Assembly (NCBI GenBank): GCA_010909165.1
Contig: MU008207.1
Coordinates: 301,983-365,982 of the forward strand
From: Anthoceros angustus
Lineage: Eukaryota; Streptophyta; Anthocerotopsida; Anthocerotales; Anthocerotaceae
Direction: 5' to 3'
Length of the DNA stretch: 64,000 nt
The notes under the pieces were generated by a model. The model did not search any database and was not told where the DNA came from. It worked only from the letters and a program-made list of their open reading frames with translations. Both the position numbers and the translations under genes were made by a program. Shown here in pieces: positions 42,517-54,599 of this stretch (the first letter of the stretch is position 1; the number at the start of each line of letters is the position of its first letter).

Positions 42517-45500
42517 GGGGTATACTACGGACCCCGGCTCCTTCATCCTCGGCCAGCCTCGCGGCCCCGACTCCCAGCCTCTCCACGGCACTGCCACTAC
42601 CGTGGTAGGTGACTACCTACCATGGTAGGTGACTACCTACCATGGTAGTCCGCCTACCTACCATGGTAGGTGGTCACCCACCGGTAGGTTGACCCCGGAG
42701 GTGGGCTTTCCCCTCCTCCTCCTCGCGCCACCTTCTACCTTTGGCGCTCACGGCCTCCCGACTCGATTCCTGAGTCCATTTCGATGGCCTCATCAAAATC
42801 GGAGGCCTCTGCTGCACTGTGCTCCTTCATCATCATCATGAGGACCCAATGTCCTCCTCTTGGCCAAACGCAAGATCTCATTGTTGGCCTTCAAAATTCT
42901 ATTGTGGAGGTGGGCCCCAAGCTATGATATTGCATTTGGAGATCATCAATCTCCGTGGGCCACTCTCCATCTTCACACCTACCTTTGTAGGCGTCCCTTG
43001 AGGTGGTCAATTCCCCACCTTGACATGGAGGTCACATTCTCCTCCCTTGCTTCCTTGCTGGCCAATTTTGCTCAAGGGCATAATCCAAAACCTTCGCTTC
43101 CTTACTACCAAGATTCTATGTACCACTTTCTTGTGGTACTCCTCCGGACCTTTTCCTTCCAAGTCCTCTATTCGTTGAGCAAGCCCTTCCTCCGCTTGCA
43201 AGCATCTTTCTCGCCCGCTCTGTAGTTTTTGAATTTCCAGCTGGCGCTTCTCTTCCAAACTAAACCGGGCTCTTCTCAACTCTTCCTTCATGTCCGGATC
43301 TGGATGGCTTGTAGCCATCACTGCTTCGGCCCATTCTGGACCGCTACCTTCTCCTTCCGAGCCTCTGTTTTGCCCCTTCGCTCTTGCTCTAATTGGGCAA
43401 AATGCTCCTCCGCCGTCTCCATGAGTCTCGTTGGGTGGTTGCTCGGATGGCTCTTTCTTTGAGCCAACCTCCCTCCAAGACCTTCTCATCCATAAGGTCG
43501 TTGGAGCTTCTCCACCTTTTCCAGCCTTTTCGGACTCCATGGCCTCCAATTGCCATTTGGTCCTGCCTTCCTCCGGCCATGTCTTGAGATTTCACTTCCT
43601 CTTGGCATGCCCACAAGGAGGCTAGCTCCTAGCCTTCAAATCCACACTGAGTGCTTCACAAGCACCCGAATTCTCCTAGGGGTCCTAATTCCACCTTCTT
43701 CTTCTTGGAAATCTCCAGCTCTCCTGACCTCTCGGGCCATCGCGGCCCCTTCACTGTCGCTCCATCCGCCTCCCACCGCGGAAGATGGTGGTTTCGGCGC
43801 GCGCGGCCGCTTCTCCTTCCCTTCCCCGCCAGAGGGCTGTTTGCTGGCGTGGGGTGCCCGCCACCAGGCTGCTCCCCACGGCGGGTAGTCCGCCTACCAT
43901 GGTAGGTGACGCCTACCACGGTAGGCTGCCCACCCCTTGGGTAGACCGCCTCCCGGTAGCCTCTCTCGTAGGCACAAAGGAGATGGTGGGGACTCCCCAC
44001 TCGGGCTGTCACCCTCCCGTGGTCCTTCTCTCATAGACCACCATCCGGCCTTCTCGGCCGCTTGCTCTTCTTCCCTTGTTTGGTTTGTCCATACCTATCA
44101 GAGCATGTCTTCAAAGAATCTTCCATCTTGTGCTACTAACTCTCGGGCCTTCTTGCGTTGGTCTCCTCGGGCCTGGCTCCTCCCTTATCCGTGGGGCGAG
44201 GGAACTTCTCACCCTCCCCTTCCTCGGCGGTGGACCCGTCCTTAGTCTCCTCGGTGGGGTTGTCTCTCCCACCACCCATGCTCCTCCGGGGTATACTCGG
44301 ACCCCGGCTCCTTCATCCTCGGCCAGCCCGGCTGACTCAACTCTCGCCCACGGGCTGCCCTACCGGTGTCAGCGGACTACCGTGGTAGTCCGCCTACCAC
44401 GGTGGTCTGGCGGACTACCGTGGTAGTGGTGGTTGAGGTGGGCTTTCCCCTCCTTGCTCTGCGCCACCTTCTACCTTTGGCTCTGCGCTCTGTCTCCCGA
44501 CTCCTCATTCCTCGAGTCCATTTCTGATGGCCTCATCAAAATCGGAGGCCTCTGGCTGCACTTTCGCTCCTTCATCATCATCATGAGGACCCAATGTCCT
44601 CCTCTTGGCCAACGCAAGATCTCATTGTTGGCCTTCAAAATTCTATTGTGGAGGTGAGCCCCAAGCTATGATATTGCATTTGGAGATCATCAATCTCGTG
44701 GGCCACTCTCCATCTTCACACCTACCTTTGTAGGCGTCCCTTGAGGTGGTCAATTCCCCACCTTGACATGGAGGTCACATTCTCCTCCTTGCTTCCCTGG
44801 CTGGCCAATTTTGCTGAAGGGCATAATCACCCAAAACCTTCGCTTCCTTACTACGGCATGTACCACTTTCTTGTGGTACTCCTCCTCGGCCTGGCTCCTC
44901 CCTTATCCGTGGGGCGAGGGAACTTCTCACCCTCCCCTTCCTCGACGGTGGACCCGTCCTTAGTCTCCTCCGGGGTTGTCTCTCCACCACCCCACTCCTC
45001 CAGGGGTATACTACGGACCCCGGCTCCTTCATCCTCGGCCAGCCTCGCGGCCCCGACTCCCAGCCTCTCCACGGCACTGCCACTACCGTGGTAGGTGACT
45101 ACCTACCATGGTAGGTGACTACCTACCATGGTAGTCCGCCTACCTACCATGGTAGGTGGTCACCCACCGGTAGGTTGACCCCGGAGGTGGGCTTTCCCCT
45201 CCTCCTCCTCGCGCCACCTTCTACCTTTGGCGCTCACGGCCTCCCGACTCGATTCCTGAGTCCATTTCGATGGCCTCATCAAAATCGGAGGCCTCTGCTG
45301 CACTGTGCTCCTTCATCATCATCATGAGGACCCAATGTCCTCCTCTTGGCCAAACGCAAGATCTCATTGTTGGCCTTCAAAATTCTATTGTGGAGGTGGG
45401 CCCCAAGCTATGATATTGCATTTGGAGATCATCAATCTCCGTGGGCCACTCTCCATCTTCACACCTACCTTTGTAGGCGTCCCTTGAGGTGGTCAATTCC

Positions 45501-46510
45501 CCACCTTGACATGGAGGTCACATTCTCCTCCCTTGCTTCCTTGCTGGCCAATTTTGCTCAAGGGCATAATCCAAAACCTTCGCTTCCTTACTACCAAGAT
45601 TCTATGTACCACTTTCTTGTGGTACTCCTCCGGACCTTTTCCTTCCAAGTCCTCTATTCGTTGAGCAAGCCCTTCCTCCGCTTGCAAGCATCTTTCTCGC
45701 CCGCTCTGTAGTTTTTGAATTTCCAGCTGGCGCTTCTCTTCCAAACTAAACCGGGCTCTTCTCAACTCTTCCTTCATGTCCGGATCTGGATGGCTTGTAG
45801 CCATCACTGCTTCGGCCCATTCTGGACCGCTACCTTCTCCTTCCGAGCCTCTGTTTTGCCCCTTCGCTCTTGCTCTAATTGGGCAAAATGCTCCTCCGCC
45901 GTCTCCATGAGTCTCGTTGGGTGGTTGCTCGGATGGCTCTTTCTTTGAGCCAACCTCCCTCCAAGACCTTCTCATCCATAAGGTCGTTGGAGCTTCTCCA
46001 CCTTTTCCAGCCTTTTCGGACTCCATGGCCTCCAATTGCCATTTGGTCCCCGCCTCCCGGCCATGTCTTGAGATTTCACTTCCTCTTGGCATGCCCACAA
46101 GGAGGCTAGCTCCTAGCCTTCAAATCCACACTGAGTGCTTCACAAGCACCCGAATTCTCCTAGGGGTCCTAATTCCACCTTCTTCTTCTTGGAAATCTCC
46201 AGCTCTCCTGACCTCTCGGGCCATCCGCGGCCCCTTCACTGTCGCTCCATCCGCCTCCCACCGCGGAAGATGGTGGTTTCGGCGCGCGCGGCCGCTTCTC
46301 CTTCCCTTCCCCGCCAGAGGGCTGTTTGCTGGCGTGGGGTGCCCGCCACCAGGCTGCTCCCCACCGGGTAGTCCGCCTACCATGGTAGGTGACGCCTACC
46401 ACGGTAGGCTGCCCACCCCTTGGGTAGACCGCCTCCCGGTAGCCTCTCTCGTAGGCACAAAGGAGATGGTGGGGACTCCCCACTCTGGGGTCACCCTCCC
46501 GTGGTCCTTC
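42517..46510. repeat. 2,486-bp tandem duplication inside the C extra ORF
   Basis: Sequence from 42,517 to 43,563 reappears at 45,003-46,049 with no difference I can find (four open frames translate identically). From there to about 43.99/46.48 kb the copies differ only in small indels. The unit contains the palindrome cluster and one coiled-coil segment. Between the copies a third, partial copy lies at 44.1-45.0 kb. Confidence 0.9.
42595..42690. repeat. Palindrome cluster CCTACCATGGTAGG
   Basis: Three perfect or near-perfect CTACC-ATGGTAG palindromes in 95 bases, alternating with GTGACTACC and CGCCTACC. Exact copy at 45,081-45,176. Related clusters: 26,800-26,837, 27,185-27,260, 42,178-42,234, 43,890-43,930, 44,375-44,430, 46,365-46,408, 46,620-46,672 and 47,873-47,940. 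Confidence 0.9.
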
Positions 46511-49500
46511 TCTCATAGACCACCATCCGGCCTTCATCCTCGAGCCTCGGCGACCCCTCAGCCTCAGCGCCACGGCACTGCTACCCCTAGTCCGCACTAC
46601 CACAGTGAGCCACCACGTAGTGGCAGACTACCGTGGTAGGTGGTCACCCACCGTGGTAGGTTGACCCCGGAGGTGGGCTTTCCCCCCTCTCTCTCTGCGC
46701 CACCTTCCACCTTTGGCGCCACGGCCGCTCCTTCCTCCCGACTCCTCATTCCTCGAGTCCATTTCGATGGCCTCATCAAAATCGGAGGCCTCACGCACTT
46801 GCAGCTCCTTCATCATCATCATGAGGACCCAATGTCCTCCTCTTGGCCAAACGCAAGATCTCATTGTTGGCCTTCAAAATTCTATTGTGGAGGTGAGCCC
46901 CAAGCTATGATATTGCATTTGGAGATCATCAATCTCCGTGGCCACTCTCCATCTTCACACCTACCTTTGTAGGCGTCCCTTGAGGTGGTCAATTCCCCAC
47001 CTTGACATGGAGGGTCACATTCTCCTCCTTGCTTCCTTTATTGGCCAATTTTGCACGAAGGGCATAATCCCAAAACCTTCTTCCTTACTACCAAGATTCT
47101 ATGTACCACCTTCTTGTGGCCTCCTCCTGGACCTCCTTCCAAGTCCTCTATTCGTTGAGCAAGCCCTTCCCTCTCCGCTTGCCAAGCATCTTTCTCGCGC
47201 TCCAGCTCTAGTTCTGGTTTTGAATTTCCAGCTCGGAGCGCTTCTCTCCAAACTAAACCGGGCTCTTCTCAACTCTTCCTTCATGTCCCGGATCTGATGG
47301 CTTGGTAGCCATCACTGCTCATGCGTCCACTGGACCGCTACCTTCTCCTTCCGAGAGCCTCTGTTTTGCCCTTTCGCTCTTGCTCTAATTGGGCAAAATG
47401 CTCCGCCTTGCCTCCATGAATCCTGGTTGCTCGAATGGCTCTTTCTTGGTTTGACAACCTTCCTCCAAGACCTTCTCCTCCGCCATCCATAAGGTCGCTG
47501 GAGCTTCTCCTGACCTTTTCCAATTGGCTGCCTTTTCTCGGACTCCATGGCCTCCAATTGCCATTTAGTCCTGCCTTCCTCCGGCCATGTCTTGAGATTT
47601 CACTTCCTCTTGGCATGCCCACAAGGAAGCTGCTAGTCCCTAGCCTTCAAATCCACACTGAGTGCTTCACAAGCACCCAGAATTCTCCTAGGGGTCCTAA
47701 TTCCACCCCTTCTTCTTCTTGGAAATCTCCAGCCTCTCCATCCGTGGGCGCTGGTCCTTCACTGTCGCTCCATCCGCCTCCCACCGCGGAGATGGTGGTG
47801 GCGCCGCCGCGCACCTCGCGCTTCTCCTTCCCTTCCCCGCCAGTGGCTGTTTGCTGGCGTGGGGTGCCCGCTACCGCGGTAGGCTGCTCCCCACCGGTAG
47901 TCTACCTACCATGGTGGTCGACGCCTACCACGGTAGGCTGCCCACCCCTTGGGTAGACCGCCTCACCGGGTAGTCTGCAGGTGCCTCTCGTAGGCACAAA
48001 GGAGATGGTGGGGACTCCCCACTCTGGTCACCCTCCGTGGTCCTTCTCTCATAGACCACCATCCGGCCTTCTCGGCCGCTTGCTCTTCTTCCCTTGCTTG
48101 CTCTGTGGGAAAGGATTCCCACGCAACTTTGTTGCCTCCAACCTTCTCCTCTTGCCTCTAGCATTTTGTGGAGGTCGACCTCCCACCGTCTTCGCAATGC
48201 AAAGGCAAAGGCCTTTCCAACCTCGGAGATGGATGACCTCAAAGGGATGCCATGCATCTTCAAGCTCCTTGCTTGTGAGAGTCCCTCGGTTTCCCATAAA
48301 TGCACCAAATAGGTGCTAAGATAGGGGCCTTGGCCTTCCTCATCCACCGAATTTGGCTTGAGGAGCTTCTCTCGATGGTGTATGTACGCTTCATACATGA
48401 TAGTCCCCAATCCGGCTTGGCTCCCATGGAAATCTTCCACAAAATTGGAGGAAGTTGGTGCTTTGAAATAAGAGTGCGTTGGTAATTTACCAACCCCAGA
48501 CAATCTTTGCGAAGAGCCTCCACTTGACTCCTTGATGCTCTCGGTCTTCCACCATTCTTGGCGTGGGCCTTCACCTCCATCCATCATGTCAAGGAACTCT
48601 GCGGATGTCGGAGGGTCCTCTTCCTCCATTCGACCTTTCGAGGAGAGCAAGAGCTCTCTTCCTCCGGTCTTCCATACACTGAATACTTGACCGCCCAGCG
48701 GATCCGTCCGAGCATTCCTCCGGTGCGGCGGCTTCGATTGATGGAGGTTGATGTAACACTCCTCAATCAATTCCAAATTGGTGTAGGCCCATTGGCGGCC
48801 ATACACCCACCCAAGTTGGATGTTCTCCTCCTCGCCGAAAATCAACCAAATCTCGGGGTTGAGCTGCCCAAAGAAAGCAAGTGAATTGAGGCATCTCGAC
48901 CTCACCTCCCCGGTGGCGCAGTTCGCTTTTCCTTTCCTCCTCGCGAGGAGGAGCCTTGCGTGGCTCCTTCCCTTGCCTTTCCCAGCTCGAGGCATGGTGG
49001 CGTCGCTTCCCAAACGCTTACAAGGAAGGAAATTACTCTCCAATTTGATCGAGGCTCGCTCACTTCTTCACCAAACACCACTTCCAATCCACAATTCAGC
49101 GGCCACGTCCTCCGTTGTCGCCAATTCCCTCGCTCCTTCTGTGGCCCGCCTGGGTGGTCGTGATCCTTCCTCTTTACTCTCAATTTCTTCAACTGCCCGC
49201 CCCAACCTCGCTCCGCTTCTCCTTGATGCTCTCGGTCTTCCACCCCTTGGGTAGACCGCCTCCTTTCTTCCTCCGGTCTTCCACCCCTTGGGTAGACCGC
49301 CTCCTTTCTTCCTCACTGGGTTTTCCTTCTCGCGCGCGCCTCCTTTCTTCCTCCTCGCCTTGCGCGGGTGGATGGCTTTCCCTTCCTCTTGCTCTTACGC
49401 TCTCCCGCCTCCTGAGTTTACCTCGAAGGAAGTGGCGGCCGCCCAAACGCACTTTGCCTCTTGGATGCCACCACGGTGCACAACCCTAGATTGGATTCAT

Positions 49501-49779
49501 CATTCCAAAATCCTAATTCTACCTATTTTCCTATCCTCCGCTATTCCTAATTAATCGCTCTAATTACTCTATATATTATTCCCTATTGATGAGCATATAT
49601 AGTGGATATCCCTATATTCATTTTTTAGCCGAGATTCACACCACCGCTGTAGTCCGCCTACCACGGTAGTCCGCTTTTCTCACCATCGGTGGTGTGGCAC
49701 CACCACGTAGTCCGCCACCTACCAACCTTTGACCGCCTCCGCTGGGGTCATTTCGACCCATTCTTTCCCGGGATATCCT

Positions 49780-49920
49780 TTTCCTCTCCTAACAATATCC
49801 TACAACTCCAGCTTCAAGATTCTCAAAATTTTCTGCATGCTCCTCTTCAATCGTTTAGCCAAAAAAATCAAACTTGTTCGTCTTGGCTCTTTTGGGCTGG
49901 TTGCCCAAACTTTTATGTTC
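49780..49920 (-). pseudogene. C integrase extreme 3' end (truncation point)
   Basis: Matches 30.47-30.60 kb, including AAACTTGTTCGTCTTGGCTC and GGGCTGGTTGCCCAAAC. Homology stops at about 49,920, which marks the 5' truncation of the upstream C unit and its border with element B. Confidence 0.8.
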
Positions 49921-50578
49921 CATCCCGCACACGTGGAAGAGGCAATTCAACAAGTGATTCGACTTTTTTGCTCATTACTGAAGCCCCGGGCAAGTGAGGC
50001 CTTCCCTACCACTGCAATAGACGGACCGGAAGGCCCGGAGGAAGAAGGGCATGGGGATGACGGGACTCTAGTAGCCCCTGTTGGAGCCTCAAGAGGAGCG
50101 AGGACTAATGGACCCTCAGTGGTAAGTTCACCAACCCGCCGAGGCTGAAGGAGGTGACGGCACTCAAAAGGGCGCAAGAGAGGGGAGGCGAACCCACCCA
50201 AGACCCGAGTCGGGGGATGAGACCCAGCGACGAGGTCCACGATAAGTCCGGAGCTTGGGGACCGGACCGAGTGTTCTAATTCCGAGGTCCGAACTCTCAG
50301 AAACGAGGCCGGACCCAAATTGACCGAGACTCGGGAAATAAGACGGGACTCGGAGTTCGAGACTCCGGAGCCCGACTGACCTCGAGGTCCGACCTCGGCA
50401 AGAAGGAGGAGCCCCTTCGACTTACGCTGGGGAGAGTAAGGGCCCCACGGAGGGACCCACGGGGAAGGCCAGGGGAGGATGACGTTAGGTACCCAAGGCA
50501 TCGCCACCGCCACGAGCTAACCCGACAGATTCCGAGAGAGGAGGGGTCGCCTCACGGATCATCCGATTGCGCGCCCAA
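49921..50578 (+). mobile_element. Element B, right part: end of the internal region
   Basis: GC-rich plus-strand sequence, opening with EEAIQQVIRLFCSLLKPRAS and followed by acidic and basic low-complexity frames with many GAGGTCC/GGACTC repeats. It ends against the family B LTR. No domain recognised. It is the continuation of the block at 21.8-24.97 kb on the other side of C. Confidence 0.5.
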
Positions 50579-51110
50579 CTGTCAGACGGGAGATTGGACC
50601 ACCAATCCCAAGGCGGAACCGGACCTTCCAGCCCCCACCGAAGGAGATAGGGAGGAAATAGGATGGTAGGCGGTTAGGTATACTTGACGTACATCCGCTA
50701 ATAGGTGTAATAAAGACGCCCAACTTGGGCGTAGTATAAGGGGTCACGTTTCGAATAAATCATCTTTCTCTTGGTGTTGATGCCGCTGCCTTACCCTTGT
50801 GTGTCTCCTTGCTAACGTGAGTCTGAATATCGAAAGGTGCACGGCATTTCCGGAGAGAGATTGATCGGTCCAGTGACGGACCTAACGTGTTGTGGTGTGT
50901 GCGAGGGAGACTGGGATCCGTGCTCGTCTGCAGCCGCGCCCGGCCAACGGACTGAACGTGAGCCGGAGGGACTCGGGGCGGCGTATTCCGGACGGAGAGG
51001 CCCGGCGAGCAGCCGGAGGAGGTCCGGACTGGTAACCCGCGTCCTTTCCTCAAGGCCGATAAGTGTAGTGTGAGGGAGAGAGGAACGGACTAGAGGTGTG
51101 AGTACGAACG
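50579..51110 (+). repeat. Family B LTR (3', right end approximate)
   Basis: Starts TGTCAGACGGGAG, with TATAAG at 50,735-50,740 and the downstream CCGGACGGAGAGGCCC. The reverse copy at 4.98-5.66 kb shares these landmarks. The right end could lie up to about 51.2 kb. Confidence 0.65.
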
Positions 51111-51979
51111 ATACTTCTGGACGCTAACGGGTTCTAAACGTTTGCCATCGGCTGGCGTGAACGCTATGTAATAGTTAGACGCTGAATACAATGTGCTGGG
51201 ACCGAGCGGACGCAGCAAGACGGTATCGCTCGAAATATTTTGCAAAGCGAGCTGTCATTCGACATAGGAAACGGACTCCTTCCTAGCGACGACGGATTGT
51301 GCGGCGGTTGGCCGTCGGTAGTCAGCGCTGACTATTAATAGTATGAATTGTTTTGCATTACTAATTTTGCAGATGGAATTTTGGCTTGGAGGCAACTTTA
51401 CAATTATGCTCAACATCATATTTTTATGATGCACAAATTGTGCATCACTTTCTTGACTCCTTCTCATGGGGCAAGGAGGAGATTGAAGGCTGCATCAAGG
51501 AGAATGCATCAAATTATAATAATTCGATAAATTTATAGATCCAATTGAAAGAGATTCTAAATTTATTAGCAATTTTATTGGTGCAATCTTATAAAATCAG
51601 AGAATCAAGGAGAGTTGATTGAGGTTGGCTAAGAGAGATTTACTTACTTGTTTTAGTTTATCACAAGTAGAATCTCTAGTTTTAGCACTCCAACACATTC
51701 CTAATCTACATGTCGGTCTGTGATTAGTAGCACGATTCTCAGCCTCCTTAAATCTATCAAAATAGATTTAACTTAGACATGATGTCATTAGTAGACAATT
51801 GTCGTTTTGGCTCATGCCTTCAATCATTTAGCTGGATGCATTGAAGACTTAGATACTAAAATGTCTAAAAGTTCCCCGTAAATTCACATTTTACCGCATT
51901 CTGCTTTTGATATGATTGGAGCATCGGTGAAATCTCCTCCAAGACAAGACGCTAGTCGTGGTCTTTAAACATCACCGCC
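51111..51979 (+). mobile_element. Element A leader between B and gag
   Basis: AT-rich sequence, sharply different from the GC-rich B next to it. No open frame of note before the gag ATG. The A/B border lies near 51.1-51.3 kb and is inferred from the change in composition. Confidence 0.5.
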
Positions 51980-52850
51980 ATGGCTAGTCGGGAAGATGAG
52001 GAGAGCAACTTGACTAAGAAGTCAACATCAACAAGGACCCTATTGAGACCAAATCAATGGTTGTCAATAATTATGGAGACAAAGAAAGAAAAGGATGATT
52101 CAATGGCAAGGACTACGACGTCTGGCGCGAATGAGGGAGTATGTAAGTGACCTATGGGATATTGTCGGAGCCTTAGAGCGCCCAAGATGTCAAAACGCAC
52201 TGGATGCGAAGGATGAGAGAGCCGGATATGATTATCGGTCTCTCTCTCCATATGGTATGGCAAATCAACAGGCAGGATCCTCCAAGGAAATGTGGGATCA
52301 CCTCGCACAATTATACTCCTCCAAGGATGTTATGAGTCGATGACGCTACTCGTAACTTCCAACCTTAAGATGAGGGAATCGACACCATTGAACACCATAT
52401 TAGTGCTTTTCGAATGGCAAGATCCCAACTTGAAGCGCTTCCAACTCCAAGCTCTCCGAGTTAACATGCTTTGTTGCATTATTATCCTCTCTTCCATCCT
52501 CCTATAGATAGACAACTCAACTCAGATTGAGAACAGCCCGAAAAATATGGACAAGCATGATACCTTGGACATAAGTATAAATGAGTTGATCGGAGCATTG
52601 ATACGGAGGAGTCCGACGCCAAGACTCACGAACTAGCCGGCAAGAAGTGATGTACAGGAAGAGGCGAGGAAGTCCGAGGCCGAAACGACCTCCTTCCACT
52701 AAGCCCGCCACTTCATCCAGCTTCATGGAGCTTCTCCGCCTTCTTCTACACCGCAAGAGGTAATAAGAAGACGGAATTATTTGCAATTGGTAATCCCAAA
52801 TCACATGGAGAAGGACGGAAGGAAGAAAATGGTGAGCCTAGGAAAGAGGC
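51980..52850 (+). pseudogene. A gag
   Basis: Likely start ATG at 51,980 (MASREDEESNLTKKSTSTRT). After a frame change the 82-codon frame 52,095-52,343 has RMREYVSDLWDIVGALERP and SSKEMWDHLAQLYSSKDVMS, the helical core of Copia gag (UBN2 type). A degraded zinc knuckle (VIPNHMEKDGRKKM, having lost cysteines) lies near 52,790. At least three frameshifts. Confidence 0.8.
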
Positions 52851-54200
52851 CTCACACATATGTTGTGCGTGAAGAAACCATCCTCTTCAACTCCTTCCGC
52901 TTACGATGCCCGCATCCTCCGCCTACAAATCAATTACGGTACCTTGATAGTGGAGCTACCTCACACATCTGTCATGACAAAGACTCCTTTGAGTCATATT
53001 CCCCAACCACAGGACACGATCCCCTCTTGGGTGATGATCACAACCTCCAATAGTGCAGTTGGTTGTCCTCGGATGTTCCACAGTCGACTCTTCACTTACG
53101 TCATGTCCTTCATGTACCAGCCATGTGTAAAATCTAGTCTCCGCTAGTTTATGTCATGCACATACTATGCAAGTCACACTTTATGCAGATAGTTGTCTTA
53201 TTTCATACACCTCCAATAAGTCACATGCCATCTGCATAGGCATACTAGAAGATGGGCTATACAAACTTTCAGCTCAAGTGGGTCCCACATTCCATCAATG
53301 TCGCGTCCCCGCACCACCCAGCCATACCATGTTGTGGCATTGTCGTGGCCATCCTAATAGCCAAAAATTAGTACAAATGTCTAAGGCAGGAAATCTATAC
53401 CGCACACCCTGTCTTTCTCAAATTCAACACCTTCCATGGTGTGAGACTTGTGTCATTATCAAAAGACATCAAGCCCCCTTCCAGAACATCTCTCTACAGA
53501 GGGCGACATCTCCTCTAGGGCTTGTTCATACAGACATTTGTGGCCCTATATCTACACCTTCCTTCAGTGGTAGTAGATATTTTTTTACCTTCATCGACGA
53601 CTACTCCCGCTTTACACTCACCTATATCCTTAATCACAAGGGTGATACTTATCATTTCTTCAAGGACTATATGGCCTGGGCGGAGAGATTAACAGAGAAG
53701 AAACTCAAGACCCTACGCTCCGACAATGGTGGCGAGTTTGCTTCTAAACAATTTGAGGACTTTTGCCGAGCTCAAGGTATAGCTCAACAACTCACTGTTG
53801 TATACACTCCTCAACAAAATGGCGTAGCTGAAAATAAAAATCTGCGCCTTCAAGAGATCATTGGCTGCTTGTTAACCCAAGCAAATTTACCCAAAGTATA
53901 TGAGGCACTCGCCACATATCTCATGAATCGATCGCCCACTGCATCAAGGTATGACACCTTATGAAGCCTTTATCGGCAAGAAGCCTTCTATTGATCATCT
54001 CGCATTTTGGATCTCCGCATATGTCTTATTCCTAAAGCATTGAAGAAGTTAGATCCGAAAGCGCCGATATACTTTTATTGGTTATACGGAAGGAATCAAG
54101 GGCTATAAATTATTTGATCCTTCCACCAAAAGCTTCTTTATGCTCGCGTCACTTTTCATGAACATTCCCTATTTTCTCCTTGGGAGATCTAATGCCTCCC
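52851..54200 (+). pseudogene. A protease and integrase
   Basis: Protease: YLDSGATSHICHDKDSFESY with DSG active site (about 52.95-53.01 kb). The 265-codon frame 53,167-53,964 holds the pre-integrase zinc region (LWHCRGHPN ... WCETCVIIKRHQ) and the integrase core: LVHTDICGPISTPSFSG, YFFTFIDDYSRFTLTYI, TLRSDNGGEFASKQFEDF and QQNGVAENKNLRLQE. The D, D and E of the triad are all present. A shifted frame continues with GKKPSIDHL and GYTEGIKGYKLFDPSTKS. The integrase core is the best preserved enzyme in the window. Confidence 0.9.
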
Positions 54201-54599
54201 CATCCTTCATCTCGATGCGAGCCCGAATGTTCTTCTTTTGATACTAGTGACTACATTATGGACTTCCCTGTCGCTCTCCGTGTCCCTTCCGATGGACCTA
54301 TTATGCGAGGAGGAGGAGTTAGCCCCTTCACGTCCCGACTCACCTTCATTAGATGAGGAACCTCAACATTTTGAGGATATTCGATGATCCGGACGAACGA
54401 GCGTGACCACAGTATTTAGTTGAGGACCCTCCTCAGGAATCAACCCTTCTTGAAGACGTAGAAGACGAGCAACCTGCACAAAGGTACAATCTCGTAACGG
54501 ACCAACCATCCTCGGTCCTGCAGTTGGAAGGAGCCTCCTTTGGGATACCTACTTAGCGATATCGTGCAACTATTGACCCAAGAACCCACTACTCTCAAA

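Larger units (their letters stand above)
42240..49600 (-). pseudogene. C extra ORF region, upstream truncated unit, expanded
   Basis: The longest frame (49,043-47,925, 372 codons) covers the globular part: NIQLGWVYGRQWAYTNLELI, KTESIKESSGGSSQRL, APTSSNFVEDFHGSQAGLG, YLSTYLVHLWETEGLSQARS and KMHGIPLRSSISEVGKAFAF. It is far more intact than the downstream copy and suggests that this frame is under or was recently under selection. Then the coiled-coil part (SLEEKRQLEIQKLQSGRERC, AQRIEDLEGKGPEEYHKK) appears in about four copies down to 42.3 kb, two of them in a 2,486-bp tandem duplication. I cannot name the family. Confidence 0.6.
24975..49920 (-). mobile_element. Ty3/Gypsy block C: one full unit plus a truncated unit sharing an LTR
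   Basis: On the minus strand the order is: integrase end and extra ORF (49.92 to 42.24 kb), LTR (42.24 to 40.69), primer site, gag, protease, RT-RNase H twice, integrase, extra ORF, LTR (26.84 to 24.98). The first part repeats the end of the second, so the block is two tandem elements with a common middle LTR and a lost 5' half of the upstream copy. Such tandems arise by LTR-LTR recombination. It interrupts B, whose plus-strand parts lie on both sides. Many genes are broken by frameshifts. Confidence 0.8.

Noticed and set aside
49947-50513. 188-codon minus-strand frame
   Set aside because: Antisense to the end of element B, Pro/Ser/Val-rich, no motif. Probably a shadow of GAGGTCC-rich repeats.
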